Positions 15,338-24,235 of a stretch of DNA of 64,000 nt are shown here, piece by piece. This DNA comes from Oscillatoriales cyanobacterium (GTDB taxonomy: Bacteria; Cyanobacteriota; Cyanobacteriia; Cyanobacteriales; Laspinemataceae): positions 62,001 to 126,000 of the forward strand of contig JAABRM010000003.1 of NCBI GenBank assembly GCA_011390955.1, in the 5' to 3' direction. How positions within the stretch are numbered: position 1 is the stretch's first letter; each line of letters starts with the position of its first letter. A program made the translations under genes and the position numbers. The notes beneath the pieces were generated by a model. That model did not search any database. It worked only from the letters and a program-made list of their open reading frames with translations, and was not told where the DNA came from.

Positions 15338-16342
15338 TTAGCTTTTCTGCGATTTTTTCATCCGTCGCATAGCCGCCCCTCCCAGTCCAGCAGCAGCAAT
15401 TAAGCCAGTAATCGGTTCGGGAACGTCTTTGGACTGTACGACACCGGCAATCTTAACTTCATAGTTGCCATTGTGCGACCAGCCATCGGTTTCTAATAAA
15501 CCAGACTGTGTAGCGTTAAAGCTGTAAAGATAGTCGGTGGTATCACCATAGGTGTACTTGAGCACTTCACTGGCTTGGAAACCATCAACAAGATATGGCG
15601 CTAACCAGGCATATTGCGAATCTTGGGTATAGAAAGCTTTCAGATCGTAGTGACCGGCTAAACCAATGTTAATATCATTATTGTCTTCGTAGATATAGGA
15701 GATATTGGGGTCACTGGAGCGAGCAAATCCGCCGATTTGGTTGAATTGTTCAAAAGCAAATGCACGAGCTTGTGCAGCATTTAAATCAACATTAATATTC
15801 CGGGTTATTGATCCTAATGGAGTGTTAACCTTTACAGTTTTTTCCACCGATACCCCATTGGTTTTAACAGTTTCGGTTGCTCCCTTGTCCCAAAATTCAT
15901 TAAACCACTTGTTAGCCAAATTATTCGCCCCATAGCTGGCGTTAATCTTGCTGCCATCCCAGAACCAATCATTAGCATTTAAGCTGCTGAGAGTCAGGGT
16001 TTGACCGCCCACGGTGCCACTGATGCTAGTGGTTTGACCTTGGTTAAATTTCAGGGCTCCGGCTTGTGTTTCACTGCTGGCAAATAACTCAATGTTGCCA
16101 CCAGGGTCGCTGCTATTTCCTTGTAAAATACTATCTAAACTAGCGCTTTGATTTAAGTAGGTTTGACTACCATTGACATCATATTTTAAGAAGTCATTGC
16201 CGGAAATTGTGGCGCCGGTTAAACCTGCGGCAGTTGCCGGTAGAGTAATTGCTGCACTCATACCCACTGCTACTGAGGCACCGATCAAAAGTTGTTCGCT
16301 AGTGGCAATAATTTGTTGTAATTTTTGATTCAGACCTTTCAT
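15338..16342 (-). CDS. Exported PEP-CTERM-anchored protein
   Basis: The protein has 334 residues. An N-terminal signal segment covers ~1-38 (LLIGASVAVGMSAAITLPATAAG). The mature part is Ser/Asn/Gly-rich. The C terminus is a PEP-CTERM sorting tag: DVPEPITGL, a short hydrophobic/Ala-Gly helix and an RRMKK basic tail (~304-334). Exosortase would cleave at PEP and the protein would be processed for the surface or the exopolysaccharide matrix. The body resembles a cyanobacterial PEP-CTERM family starting MKGLNQKL. No exosortase gene lies nearby; the exopolysaccharide cluster is at 53-59 kb. Confidence 0.85.
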   Translation of the reverse strand: MKGLNQKLQQIIATSEQLLIGASVAVGMSAAITLPATAAGLTGATISGNDFLKYDVNGSQTYLNQSASLDSILQGNSSDPGGNIELFASSETQAGALKFNQGQTTSISGTVGGQTLTLSSLNANDWFWDGSKINASYGANNLANKWFNEFWDKGATETVKTNGVSVEKTVKVNTPLGSITRNINVDLNAAQARAFAFEQFNQIGGFARSSDPNISYIYEDNNDINIGLAGHYDLKAFYTQDSQYAWLAPYLVDGFQASEVLKYTYGDTTDYLYSFNATQSGLLETDGWSHNGNYEVKIAGVVQSKDVPEPITGLIAAAGLGGAAMRRMKKSQKS

Positions 16343-16647
16343 TGTTATCTCCCCGTTCTGATGATTATCGATGGTTTATGGATTGATGTAAACGATTCAA
16401 CTTTAGATGCACTCAATAGCAGTCAATTTATGTTTCCGCTGGTTTTTTGTGCAGAAATCATTTTTAACTCTGTATCTATCATCTCCCGATCGCCTCATGT
16501 TTGTCATCGGTGAGAGTACGGATAAAAGTATGAAGTGTTTTTAAAGTTGGATCGCTGAAAAACCATCGAGAATCAATCACCATGAGGGATTCAGGCTTTT
16601 ATCAGTGAAATTACGGAGATGATTATGAAGTGTTTGTAAAGTAAAAA

Positions 16648-16738
16648 AGACTTACGCATGACTTCTCTATCCGATCGCGGGAATCGATGGATTATGCCGA
16701 CCGATCGCGGGTAAAATCCCCCAATTTGCGTAAGTCTG
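16648..16738. repeat. Small element with AGACTTACGCA inverted ends
   Basis: Ends agacttacgca and tgcgtaagtct flank ~70 bp with two gatcgcggg motifs. The rest of the gap 16343-16780 holds the PEP-CTERM promoter region and two copies of atgaagtgttt(t/g)taaagt, with no gene. Confidence 0.6.
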
Positions 16739-16780
16739 GGCTTCTCCAAAATCCGGTTTGTGGTCAGGACGCGATCGCCC

Positions 16781-17740
16781 CTACCAATTCCACATCACTG
16801 GATCCGAGTCGAGGCGATCGGTGACGATCCGTCCGATCGCCTCAACTTGGCCTAAAATATCGGCGGATAACTGAAGTTCGGCAGCTTTGGCATTGGCGAT
16901 CGCTTGTTGGGCATTCCGAGCACCAGCGATCGCGCAAGTTTGTGGCTGGGCGATCGACCAAGCTAAAGCTAACTCGGCTAAGGTATAGTGACAAGCTTCG
17001 GCAATGGGTCGGAGTTGGGCTAAGGCTTGTTGCACTCGTTGATAGTTTTCTCTGGCAAATAGTTTATTCTCAATGCGATTATCTCCGGGCAGCAATTGCG
17101 GGTCTAGGCCAAATTTCCCCGTTAACAACCCTTGGGCAAGAGAAGAATAAGCCAATATAGTGATGTTATTTTCCACACAATAGGGCATTTCGGCGGCTTC
17201 GATTTTCCGCCAAAATAAGGAATAGGGGGGCTGAAAACTATCGATGTTTCCATAGTTGGCGGCTTCGGCTATTTGCGATCGCGAAAAATTAGACACCCCA
17301 ATTGCCCGAATTTTTCCCTGTTCTTTTAAATAATTCAATGCCGCCATTGTTTCGGCGATCGGCACGATTTCACTGCCAAAACTGCCCGCTGGCCAATGGA
17401 TTTGGTATAGGTCGATGTAGTCGGTTTGCAGATTTTTTAAGGAGCGATCGCACGCGGCAATCACTTGGTCATATTTCAAATGGGTACACCAAACTTTGGA
17501 GGCATACACTATGCGATCGCGCACCTTGCCCAATGCTTTGCCGATGATTTTTTCTGAATAACCATTACCGTAATCTTCCGCCGTATCAAAGGTAGTAATA
17601 CCATTCACAAAAGCGGCGCGTAATGCCTCAATAATATGTTCATCCGAAATCCCGACCCAATCGTTTTTACCCGCCTGCCAAGTTCCCATAATAATCGGCG
17701 TAACTTGGACATCTGACTTGCCTAAAAATCTGGTTTTCAT
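16781..17740 (-). CDS. Aldo/keto reductase
   Basis: This is a 319-residue NADPH-dependent oxidoreductase of the AKR superfamily, a TIM barrel. The tetrad is visible: D52 and Y57 (TTFDTAEDYGNGYSE), K82 (YASKVW) and H115 (LYQIHWP). The C-terminal nucleotide-binding loop (CAIAGARNAQQAIANA) is typical. Length is normal for the family. The gene is alone on the minus strand, flanked by repeat-rich DNA. The physiological substrate (aldehyde, sugar or ketone) cannot be told. Confidence 0.92.
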   Translation of the reverse strand: MKTRFLGKSDVQVTPIIMGTWQAGKNDWVGISDEHIIEALRAAFVNGITTFDTAEDYGNGYSEKIIGKALGKVRDRIVYASKVWCTHLKYDQVIAACDRSLKNLQTDYIDLYQIHWPAGSFGSEIVPIAETMAALNYLKEQGKIRAIGVSNFSRSQIAEAANYGNIDSFQPPYSLFWRKIEAAEMPYCVENNITILAYSSLAQGLLTGKFGLDPQLLPGDNRIENKLFARENYQRVQQALAQLRPIAEACHYTLAELALAWSIAQPQTCAIAGARNAQQAIANAKAAELQLSADILGQVEAIGRIVTDRLDSDPVMWNW

Positions 17741-17782
17741 AGTTGCATCTAAGCCTCGAATATTAGGGACAATCTAGCCATA

Positions 17783-17934
17783 TAAGTAGGTGAACATAAT
17801 TAATTGCTCTTTTCGTTCCCCGCCGATAGGCTGTGGATTCCCGCCTTTACCCCCGCGAAGGCCGCCATCGGCGGGAATGACAGTTTTTCTTCTAATGGGG
17901 TCTGTGGTGCATTTATTTCTGCCAGTCTACTTAG
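17783..17934. mobile_element. MITE copy A (TAAGTAGGTG termini)
   Basis: A ~152-bp non-coding element has ends taagtaggtg and (degenerate) agtctactta and an internal REP palindrome (ggattcccgcc...ggcgggaatgac). A near-identical element in opposite orientation lies at 35823-35951, and a partial copy at 12010-12062. It carries no transposase, so it would have to be mobilised in trans. Confidence 0.75.
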
Positions 17935-17946
17935 CAATTGTCATAG

Positions 17947-18012
17947 TTATGAAGTACAAAAAAACCTGTCATTCCCGCGAAGGCGGGAATCCAGAAAACC
18001 TCTGTACTTCCG
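17947..18012. repeat. REP element (gaagtaca...tgtacttc ends), copy 1
   Basis: The segment ttatgaagtacaaaaaaacc, then a tgtcattcccgcg / cgggaatcc palindrome, ends ctctgtacttc. A second copy lies at about 18265-18327 with a degraded centre. Confidence 0.8.
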
Positions 18013-18034
18013 AAGGGACAATCTAGCCATATTA

Positions 18035-18442
18035 TATGACTGAGGAGAGAGGAAAGAGGAGAGAGGAAAGAGAAAAAAATATCAGGAAACCTCTTGACAA
18101 TTTACTCTAGCTATGGCAAAATAATTCTAGCATCATATAATGGGAATCTGTGTCGGCATATAAGGTATTGGCCAGGGCTAAATATTGGCAACATAAGCCA
18201 TATAAAATAACCAACATAAAATAACCATTTTCCCTTTGTGTATCTTTATAGAACTTGGCAGAGTTATGAAGTACAAAAAAACCTGTCATTCCCGCGCCCG
18301 CTAGAATCCAGAAGACCTCTGTACTCCATCGGGATCATAACTGCTATATGTCTTTGTGATGACTAAATCATTGCCAGATTTTGCTATAATCCCCAAAATA
18401 TCCCATATTCCGCCATAACCCGACTCCCTGGGGTGACATATT
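18035..18442. other. Gap with purine tract and second REP copy
   Basis: A (gaggaaagaggaga)n purine-rich tract lies at about 18040-18075 and REP copy 2 at 18265-18327. The leader of the STAND gene follows. No gene is seen. Confidence 0.55.
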
Positions 18443-20380
18443 GTGGACCATCTCCGACTGGTAAGACTAAATCAACCACTGCTAACCGAAACCGCCCTCC
18501 TCGCTGTAGGTTCCATTGTTGCTGGGGCAGTGGGTGGCCCCGTTTTGGCGGGAATTGCCAACTTTTTCGCTGGGATGACGGCGAATAATTTAGGCGCATT
18601 GGTCGCAAAAATCCGCAACAGTAATATTTTACGCAACGAAGACATCGCTAAAGCCGCCGGACGCTCAGTGGGTCTAGCTTTGGGAAAAATTAGCCCCAAG
18701 TTTCCAGAAATTAAGGGGGCGTTAGACGGTTTTGCCGATAAAATCGAAGACTACTGGGTGCAATGGGCCAAACAAGCCAAAACCCTCAACCTGTTTGAGT
18801 CTCTGCAAGAAGACCAGTTAGTGAAAATCTTCTCTAATCAACCGGACCAGTTCACCCAGTATCAGGTTTTACCCGAACCAGAATGGCGAGAAGTGGTGAC
18901 ATGGCTGTTTGAGCAGGGTTGCCAGAATGGGGTGTTAATGGCAACGGTGGCGGACTATCAGGATGTGATTCCCGCTTTAGCCAAGGAATTAGCCCGGAAT
19001 TTTAATAAAAATCTGCGGGAGGTCTTCAAAGACGATGCTGCCAAAGGGGGAGAAGCCTTTGCCGGGATGTTGCTGGACCTACATGGGGCGACTTTAGCGC
19101 AAATTGCCGAAATTAAAAAATATTTACCGAAACTCGCCACTCGTGAGGATATTTGTCGGGTATTGCAACAGTTAGATCCAGGTATCCGAGACGAACTGGG
19201 GCAAATTCGCGAGACATTGCAGCAGTATTTAGACCTGACTAAACCCCGTTTGCCCATCCCCCAACATTGTGACACCATTATTACCGAGAAAACTCAAGAC
19301 TTTGTGGGGCGGCGTTATGTGTTTGAGGCAATTCGCGAGTTTTTGCAGGGGAAGCCTAAAGGCTATTTTATCCTAGAAGCTGACCCCGGTGTGGGCAAAA
19401 GTGCGATTCTGGCCAAATTAGTGCAGCTATCCCAGGGGCATTGTCTCACCCATTTTAATAGTCGAGGTTCAGGCATTGTCACCGCTGGCCAATTTCTGGA
19501 AAGTATCTGTAGCCAACTGATTGAAGGCTATCTGAAAGATAAATATCCCAGTTTGCCACCGAATACCAACCAAGATGGCAATGTATTCGCTCAGTTGTTG
19601 GGAGAAGCCAGCAAAACCCTGCCACCAGGTCAAAAATTAGTGCTAGTGGTGGATGCCTTGGATGAAGTGGATTTGACCAAGCAACAGCCGGGGAGTAACG
19701 TGCTGTATTTGCCCGATGCTTTGCCGGATAAGGTCTATTTTATCTTGTCTAAACGCCCCAAACAATTACCTTTGCCCCTGAATGACTATCTCATCAATTT
19801 TGACTTAATGCAGTATCCGGCGGAAAGTGCCCAGGATGCTCGTCACTATGCCGAGAAACGCTGGCAAGAAAGCCCCCAGATTCAGGAGTGGGTATCGCGA
19901 AGATCCACCCCAGAGGAGTTTTTTCCTGAACTGGTGGCCAAAAGTGAAAATAACTTCATGTATTTGCGTTATGTGTTGAATGATATCCGCGATGGTCTGT
20001 ATCAGAGCGAAACCATCGATAGTTTGCCACAGGGTCTGCGGCAATATTACCAAAAACATTGGCTGATTATGGGCATGAATGCTGACCCGCTACCCGTTGA
20101 GAAAATCTTCATTATTTATGTCCTTTCGGAAGCGCGAGAACCCATTTCCCGGCGATTGCTGGCGAAGTTCACCGGGATAGCAGAATATAAGCTGCCCCCA
20201 GTGTTGAAGGAATGGCGGCAGTTTTTGCCATCGCAAACCATTGAAAAAGAAAGTCGCTACAGCGTCTATCATGCCTCGTTTAGCGACTTTCTCAACGAGC
20301 AAGCCAAAGATTCAGGAGTTGACCTAGAAGAGATTAACCGCCGTATGGGTGACAATCTAGCCGATGGAGCGCCCCTATGA
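18443..20380 (+). CDS. STAND/NACHT-like NTPase (N-terminal half of a split NLR-like receptor)
   Basis: The protein has 645 residues from a GTG start. Residues ~17-57 are a Gly/Ala-rich hydrophobic stretch (LLAVGSIVAGAVGGPVLAG) that could be a membrane effector segment. Residues 60-265 are helical and unknown. The NTPase domain starts at FVGRRYVFE (287-295), with Walker A EADPGVGKSAIL (312-323) and Walker B KLVLVVDALDEVD (398-410), the usual signal-transducing ATPase order. It ends 4 bp inside the next gene (ATGA), which supplies the WD40 sensor that is normally fused to such NTPases. STAND proteins couple ligand sensing to oligomerisation, often in anti-phage immunity or cell death; that role is inferred. 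Confidence 0.8.
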   Translation: MDHLRLVRLNQPLLTETALLAVGSIVAGAVGGPVLAGIANFFAGMTANNLGALVAKIRNSNILRNEDIAKAAGRSVGLALGKISPKFPEIKGALDGFADKIEDYWVQWAKQAKTLNLFESLQEDQLVKIFSNQPDQFTQYQVLPEPEWREVVTWLFEQGCQNGVLMATVADYQDVIPALAKELARNFNKNLREVFKDDAAKGGEAFAGMLLDLHGATLAQIAEIKKYLPKLATREDICRVLQQLDPGIRDELGQIRETLQQYLDLTKPRLPIPQHCDTIITEKTQDFVGRRYVFEAIREFLQGKPKGYFILEADPGVGKSAILAKLVQLSQGHCLTHFNSRGSGIVTAGQFLESICSQLIEGYLKDKYPSLPPNTNQDGNVFAQLLGEASKTLPPGQKLVLVVDALDEVDLTKQQPGSNVLYLPDALPDKVYFILSKRPKQLPLPLNDYLINFDLMQYPAESAQDARHYAEKRWQESPQIQEWVSRRSTPEEFFPELVAKSENNFMYLRYVLNDIRDGLYQSETIDSLPQGLRQYYQKHWLIMGMNADPLPVEKIFIIYVLSEAREPISRRLLAKFTGIAEYKLPPVLKEWRQFLPSQTIEKESRYSVYHASFSDFLNEQAKDSGVDLEEINRRMGDNLADGAPL

Positions 20381-22566
20381 CCACAAAATTAGGAGATTGG
20401 ATTCAGCAACAGTTACCGGAAGACCGCCTGCACCTGCTACGACATCAACCCAGTTATTTTGCCAAGGGGGGACAGGTGCGGCGGTTAGTGGCATGGCTAA
20501 CGGATTTTGGCTTTTTGGAACAGAAGTTAGAGGCGGTGGGGATAAACCCGTTAATTGATGATTATGATTTGGCGTTACCGTTGGTGTCGAAAAAGGAGCA
20601 ACGGACGTTAAAACTGATTCAAGGGGCTTTGCGGCTATCGGCTCATATTTTAAAACAGGATAAGACACAACTACTTGAGCAACTGTGGGGTCGGTTGTTA
20701 TCTTGTGAAATTCCAGATGTTCAAACTATGCTGGAAACCGCAAAACAAGGACGGGGAACAGCCTGGTTTCGTCCCGTATTTCTCAACTTCCCCTCCCCCG
20801 ATGGGCTATTGATTCGCACTCTCACCGGGCATCATGGCGATGTAGATGCAGTAGCCATCAGCGCCGATGGCCAAATCGCCATTTCCGGTTCAGAAGATAA
20901 GACTATGAAAGTCTGGAATTTGCTACGGGGAGAGGAATTGCACTCCCTGACCGGGCATAAGGGTTGGGTAAATGCAGTCACCATCACCGCCGATGGCCAA
21001 ATCGCCGTTTCTGGTTCATCAGATAACACTCTGAAAGTGTGGGACTTAGCTGAGGGAAAAGAATTGCAGACCCTCACCGGGCATAAGGACTCGGTAAATG
21101 CAGTCGCCATCACCGCCGATGGCCAAATCGTCGTTTCCGGTTCAGTGGATAAGACCCTGAAAGTGTGGGACTTGTCACGGGGGGAGGAATTGCACACCCT
21201 CACCGGGCATAATCACTGGGTAACAGCAGTCGTCATCAGCGCCGATGGCCAAATCGCCGTTTCTGGTTCAAGGGATACCACCCTGAAAGTGTGGGACTTG
21301 GCACGGGGAAAAGAATTGCACACCCTCACCGGGCATGATCACTGGGTATTGGCAGTAGCCATCACCCCCGATGGGCAAAAAGCGGTTTCTGGTTCAGCGG
21401 ATAGAACCCTGAAAGTGTGGGACTTGTCTAAGGGACAGGAGTTGAACAGTCTCGCCGGGCAAGATAACTGGGTAACAGCAGTCGTCATCACCCCCGATGG
21501 CCAATGCGCCGTTTCCTGTTCAGATAAGACCCTGAAAGTGTGGCACTTGGCTGGGAGACAGGAATTGCAAACTCTGACTGGGCATAATAACGCGGTATTA
21601 GCAGTAGCCATCACCGCCAATGGCCAAATCGCCGTTTCCGGTTCAGCGGATAGAACCCTGAAAGTATGGGACTTGGTAGAGGGACAGGAATTGCATCCTC
21701 TCACTGTACATAGTTTTTGGGTAGGAGCAGTAGCCATCAGCCCCGATGGTCAACAGGCAGTTTCCGCATCAGGGGATAGCACCCTGAAACTGTGGGACTT
21801 GGCCACCGGCTCAGAAGTCGCCACCCTCACCGGGCATGATAGCTCTGTAGATGCAGTAGCCATCACCGCCAATGGCAAAATCGCCATTTCTGGTTCACCG
21901 GATAGCACTCTGAAAGTATGGGATTTGGCAAAGGGACAGCTATTGCACAGTCTCACCGGGCATAAGGGTTTGGTAAGTGCAGTCGCCATCACCCCCGATG
22001 GCCAAAAAGCCGTTTCCGGTTCATCGGATAAAACCCTGAAAGTGTGGGACTTGGCACGGAGCCAGGTATTGTACACCCTCACCGGGCATAATAGCGTGGT
22101 AAGAGTAGTAGCCATCACCCCCGATGGTCAAAAAGCCGTTTCCGGTTCAGATGATAAGACCCTGAAAGTATGGGACTTAACCGTGAGACAGGAATTGCAC
22201 AGTCTCACCGGGCATAAGGGTTTTGTAAGTGCAGTCGCCATCGCCCCCGATGGCCAAAAAGCCGTTTCCGGTTCAGTGGATAGCACCCTAAAACTGTGGG
22301 ACTTGGGCAGGGGAGAGGAATTGCAAACTCTCACTGGGCATAATAGCTGGGTCAGAGCAGTCGCCATCACCCCGGACGGCAAACAAGCGGTTTCCGCATC
22401 ATCGGATGAAACCCTGAAACTGTGGAACTTGGCCACCGGGAAAGAGTTAGCCACGTTTACCGGGGATGGTGCGATGCTTTCCTGTGCCGTTGCCCCGGAT
22501 GGGGTGACGGTGGTGGCGGGGGATGCTGGGGGGTGGGTGCATTTTCTGCGGTTGGAGGGGGTGTGA
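20377..22566 (+). CDS. 14-blade WD40 repeat protein (sensor half of the split NLR-like receptor)
   Basis: The protein has 729 residues. The first ~140 (GDWIQQQLPEDRLHLLRH... LIDDYDLAL) resemble the helical linker that, in cyanobacterial STAND-WD40 proteins, joins the NTPase to the propellers. Then 14 WD40 units of ~42 residues follow (L-x-TLTGH...V-AVAITPDGQ...AVSGS-D-TLKVWDL), enough for two seven-bladed propellers. The units are nearly identical at DNA level in places, which implies recent amplification or gene conversion. Blade 14 is degenerate. The start overlaps the NTPase stop as ATGA, so translation is coupled. Long antisense frames across this gene are mirror artefacts of the repeat. 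Confidence 0.9.
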   Translation: MTTKLGDWIQQQLPEDRLHLLRHQPSYFAKGGQVRRLVAWLTDFGFLEQKLEAVGINPLIDDYDLALPLVSKKEQRTLKLIQGALRLSAHILKQDKTQLLEQLWGRLLSCEIPDVQTMLETAKQGRGTAWFRPVFLNFPSPDGLLIRTLTGHHGDVDAVAISADGQIAISGSEDKTMKVWNLLRGEELHSLTGHKGWVNAVTITADGQIAVSGSSDNTLKVWDLAEGKELQTLTGHKDSVNAVAITADGQIVVSGSVDKTLKVWDLSRGEELHTLTGHNHWVTAVVISADGQIAVSGSRDTTLKVWDLARGKELHTLTGHDHWVLAVAITPDGQKAVSGSADRTLKVWDLSKGQELNSLAGQDNWVTAVVITPDGQCAVSCSDKTLKVWHLAGRQELQTLTGHNNAVLAVAITANGQIAVSGSADRTLKVWDLVEGQELHPLTVHSFWVGAVAISPDGQQAVSASGDSTLKLWDLATGSEVATLTGHDSSVDAVAITANGKIAISGSPDSTLKVWDLAKGQLLHSLTGHKGLVSAVAITPDGQKAVSGSSDKTLKVWDLARSQVLYTLTGHNSVVRVVAITPDGQKAVSGSDDKTLKVWDLTVRQELHSLTGHKGFVSAVAIAPDGQKAVSGSVDSTLKLWDLGRGEELQTLTGHNSWVRAVAITPDGKQAVSASSDETLKLWNLATGKELATFTGDGAMLSCAVAPDGVTVVAGDAGGWVHFLRLEGV
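20812..22460 (+). repeat. ~126-bp tandem repeat array encoding WD40 blades
   Basis: Thirteen regular units share near-constant stretches such as accctgaaagtgtgggactt and accgggcata. The repeat is prone to copy-number change. Confidence 0.9.
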
Positions 22567-22661
22567 GGGAGTGGGGGGCAGGGGGGGTTCTGGCGGAAAC
22601 TTGCGATAAAATGAAAACTGTCCCACTTAACCCACTGTCCAAATCACTCGTTTTTCAATTT

Positions 22662-22874
22662 ATGATGACACTTACAGAAATACTCCCAGCCATTAAACAA
22701 CTTTCGCCCCTTGACAAAATTAAACTGATTCGTTTGTTGGCTGAAGAAATGGAATCACGAGAAAAAATTGCCCCTTTAGAACCCGGTAAAGCCTATAATT
22801 TACCAACTCCTTACAATAGTTTTGGTGCGGGGGCGATTCTGATGCAGGTCATAGAGTCCAGTGATGAGGCTTAA
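22662..22874 (+). CDS. Small hypothetical protein upstream of protease-like pseudogene
   Basis: The protein has 70 residues from the ATG at 22662 (MMTLTEILPAIKQLSPLDKI...). The longer frame from 22422 lies inside the WD40 gene and is rejected. A helix-rich N terminus of the LTEILPAIKQLS type is common in small cyanobacterial antitoxin-like proteins. The stop overlaps the next start (TAATG), so it is coupled to the aspartyl-protease-like gene. The pair may form a module; function unknown. Confidence 0.6.
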   Translation: MMTLTEILPAIKQLSPLDKIKLIRLLAEEMESREKIAPLEPGKAYNLPTPYNSFGAGAILMQVIESSDEA

Positions 22875-23287
22875 TGACCATGGGATTTCGTTACTCTACC
22901 ACTGATTCATCTCAAAATGAATTTGATAGCCTGCCGCGAATCCCCATGATTATTCGGCGAGAGGGTCATACGGTTGAAGCCATTGGATTAGTTGATAGTG
23001 GTGCAACGGTAAACGTTATGCTATTAGATATGGGACAACAATTAGGGGCTGTCTGGGAAGACAACAAGGCAATCATTTAACTGACTGGTAATTTAGGAAA
23101 GCAACCCGCGATACCTTTTTCGGCAATGGTTCAAATTGGCGATATTCCACCGATTCAGTTAGTGTTTGCTTGGACAAAAAACCTCGATACATCTCTGATT
23201 CTAGGACAGACAAACTTTTTTATGGAATTTGATGTGTGTTTTTACCGTTCCCGGATGGAATTTGAGGTTAAACCTAAGTCTCTGTAA
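22874..23287 (+). pseudogene. Retropepsin-like aspartyl protease, interrupted by an in-frame stop
   Basis: The frame begins with ATG 22874. After IGLVDSGATVNVMLLD, which carries the D-S/T-G-A active-site signature of retroviral-type aspartyl proteases, it hits TAA at 23078-23080. The same frame continues without shift for another 68 codons (TGNLGKQPAIPF..., LILGQTNFFMEFDV...) to a second stop at 23285-23287, giving the expected C-terminal part of the family. A single TTA-to-TAA type change would explain it. Recoding or a sequencing error are alternatives. Confidence 0.75.
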
Positions 23288-23332
23288 ACGGTAGGGCGTG
23301 CATAATTCATGTCTGAAACCGGAAGGTAAACC

Positions 23333-23569
23333 ATGAACAAACAAGTTCCCGAACCCAATGCGGAGTTACTATCCGTTGATGATATTCATCAAGATGTGAT
23401 GACCCTAACAACCGCTTTAGAACAACGCCATGCTGAACGTAAATCCTATCAGATTTTATCCCGTCCAGATATCCGTAATTTGCGCGATCGCATCCTAGCC
23501 AGGGGAATTTGTACCACAGAAGAGGAAGCCATAGAACGCGCCCTGACCATTCTGATAACTCAAAGTTGA
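23333..23569 (+). CDS. Small hypothetical protein
   Basis: This 78-residue charged protein (LSVDDIHQDVMTLTTALEQR...) ends in a segment resembling a ribbon-helix-helix-like antitoxin tail (EEEAIERALTILI). A ggaagg ribosome-binding site lies 6 bp before the ATG. No toxin gene follows. Function unknown. Confidence 0.55.
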   Translation: MNKQVPEPNAELLSVDDIHQDVMTLTTALEQRHAERKSYQILSRPDIRNLRDRILARGICTTEEEAIERALTILITQS

Positions 23570-23891
23570 GTGGGTTGTCGGTGGTGGCTAGAAACCGGGT
23601 TTCTGTGGTGCTAATGTAGGGGCGTTAGGCGAAGCCCATGCCGTCAGGCTATATGGCCATTCGCCCCTACGGTTGTTTTCACAAAAGAAACCCGGTTTCT
23701 GAACCTAACAGTTAACCTCAAGAAACCTCAAGAAACCGGGTTTCTGCTGTGCAAAAAACAGTACAGGTTGTTTTCATAAAAGAAACCCGGTTTCTGAACC
23801 TCAAAAAATAAACCTTATTTCCTGTTAATTTGTAAACTAAACGATGCTCTAAATCAATTTATTAGGGTTTTCATTGGCTTGTTTTTTCTTT
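23570..23891. repeat. Cluster of four GAAACCCGGTTTCT palindromes
   Basis: Copies lie at 23591, 23687, 23732 and 23782 in alternating orientation. A gcgaagcccatgccgtcagg-type repeat lies between the first two (about 23632-23670). No gene is seen. Confidence 0.85.
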
Positions 23892-24179
23892 TTAGGACTC
23901 AATTCCTAACTCCTCTTTTAATTCAGCTACCGTTTGAGGAGTTGCGGTGCTATTTTCTGACCATTCTAAGGCACGAAATAAACGTTTCGCATTTTCGGGC
24001 GATCGCAGTAAATAGACACATTCTAATAAACTCTCTAGCTCATCTTCGGCAATTAACGCCACATTTTTCTCATTGCGACGCTTAATGACCACAATCTGAC
24101 GCTCATCACAAACTTGATCCAAAATAGTGGCTAAATTCATGCTCGCTTGAGAATAAGTGGTTTCTTTGCTTAACATCAT
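23892..24179 (-). CDS. Phd/YefM-family antitoxin (orphan)
   Basis: The protein has 95 residues. The N terminus TTYSQASMNLATILDQVCDERQ and the IVVIKRRNEKNVALIAEDELESLLE strand-helix are typical of Phd/YefM antitoxins, which bind operator DNA as dimers and neutralise a YoeB/RelE/Doc toxin through the C-terminal tail. No toxin frame follows within the next 300 bp, where only palindromic repeats are found. It is therefore solitary, or its toxin has been lost. Confidence 0.82.
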   Translation of the reverse strand: MMLSKETTYSQASMNLATILDQVCDERQIVVIKRRNEKNVALIAEDELESLLECVYLLRSPENAKRLFRALEWSENSTATPQTVAELKEELGIES

Positions 24180-24235
24180 TTTTGCTAGATAAATCGTACA
24201 ACATTATTGTACAATACTCAGGGGTTTTTGCTCCA

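Larger units (their letters stand above)
17766..18034. repeat. 18-bp direct repeats around a MITE+REP block
   Basis: The sequence gggacaatctagccatat occurs at about 17768-17785 and 18014-18031, bracketing MITE copy A and a REP hairpin (17947-18012). Confidence 0.8.

Noticed and set aside
20832-22454. Four long minus-strand frames (108-132 residues)
   Set aside because: Antisense mirrors of the WD40 repeat array; they repeat the same artificial motif.
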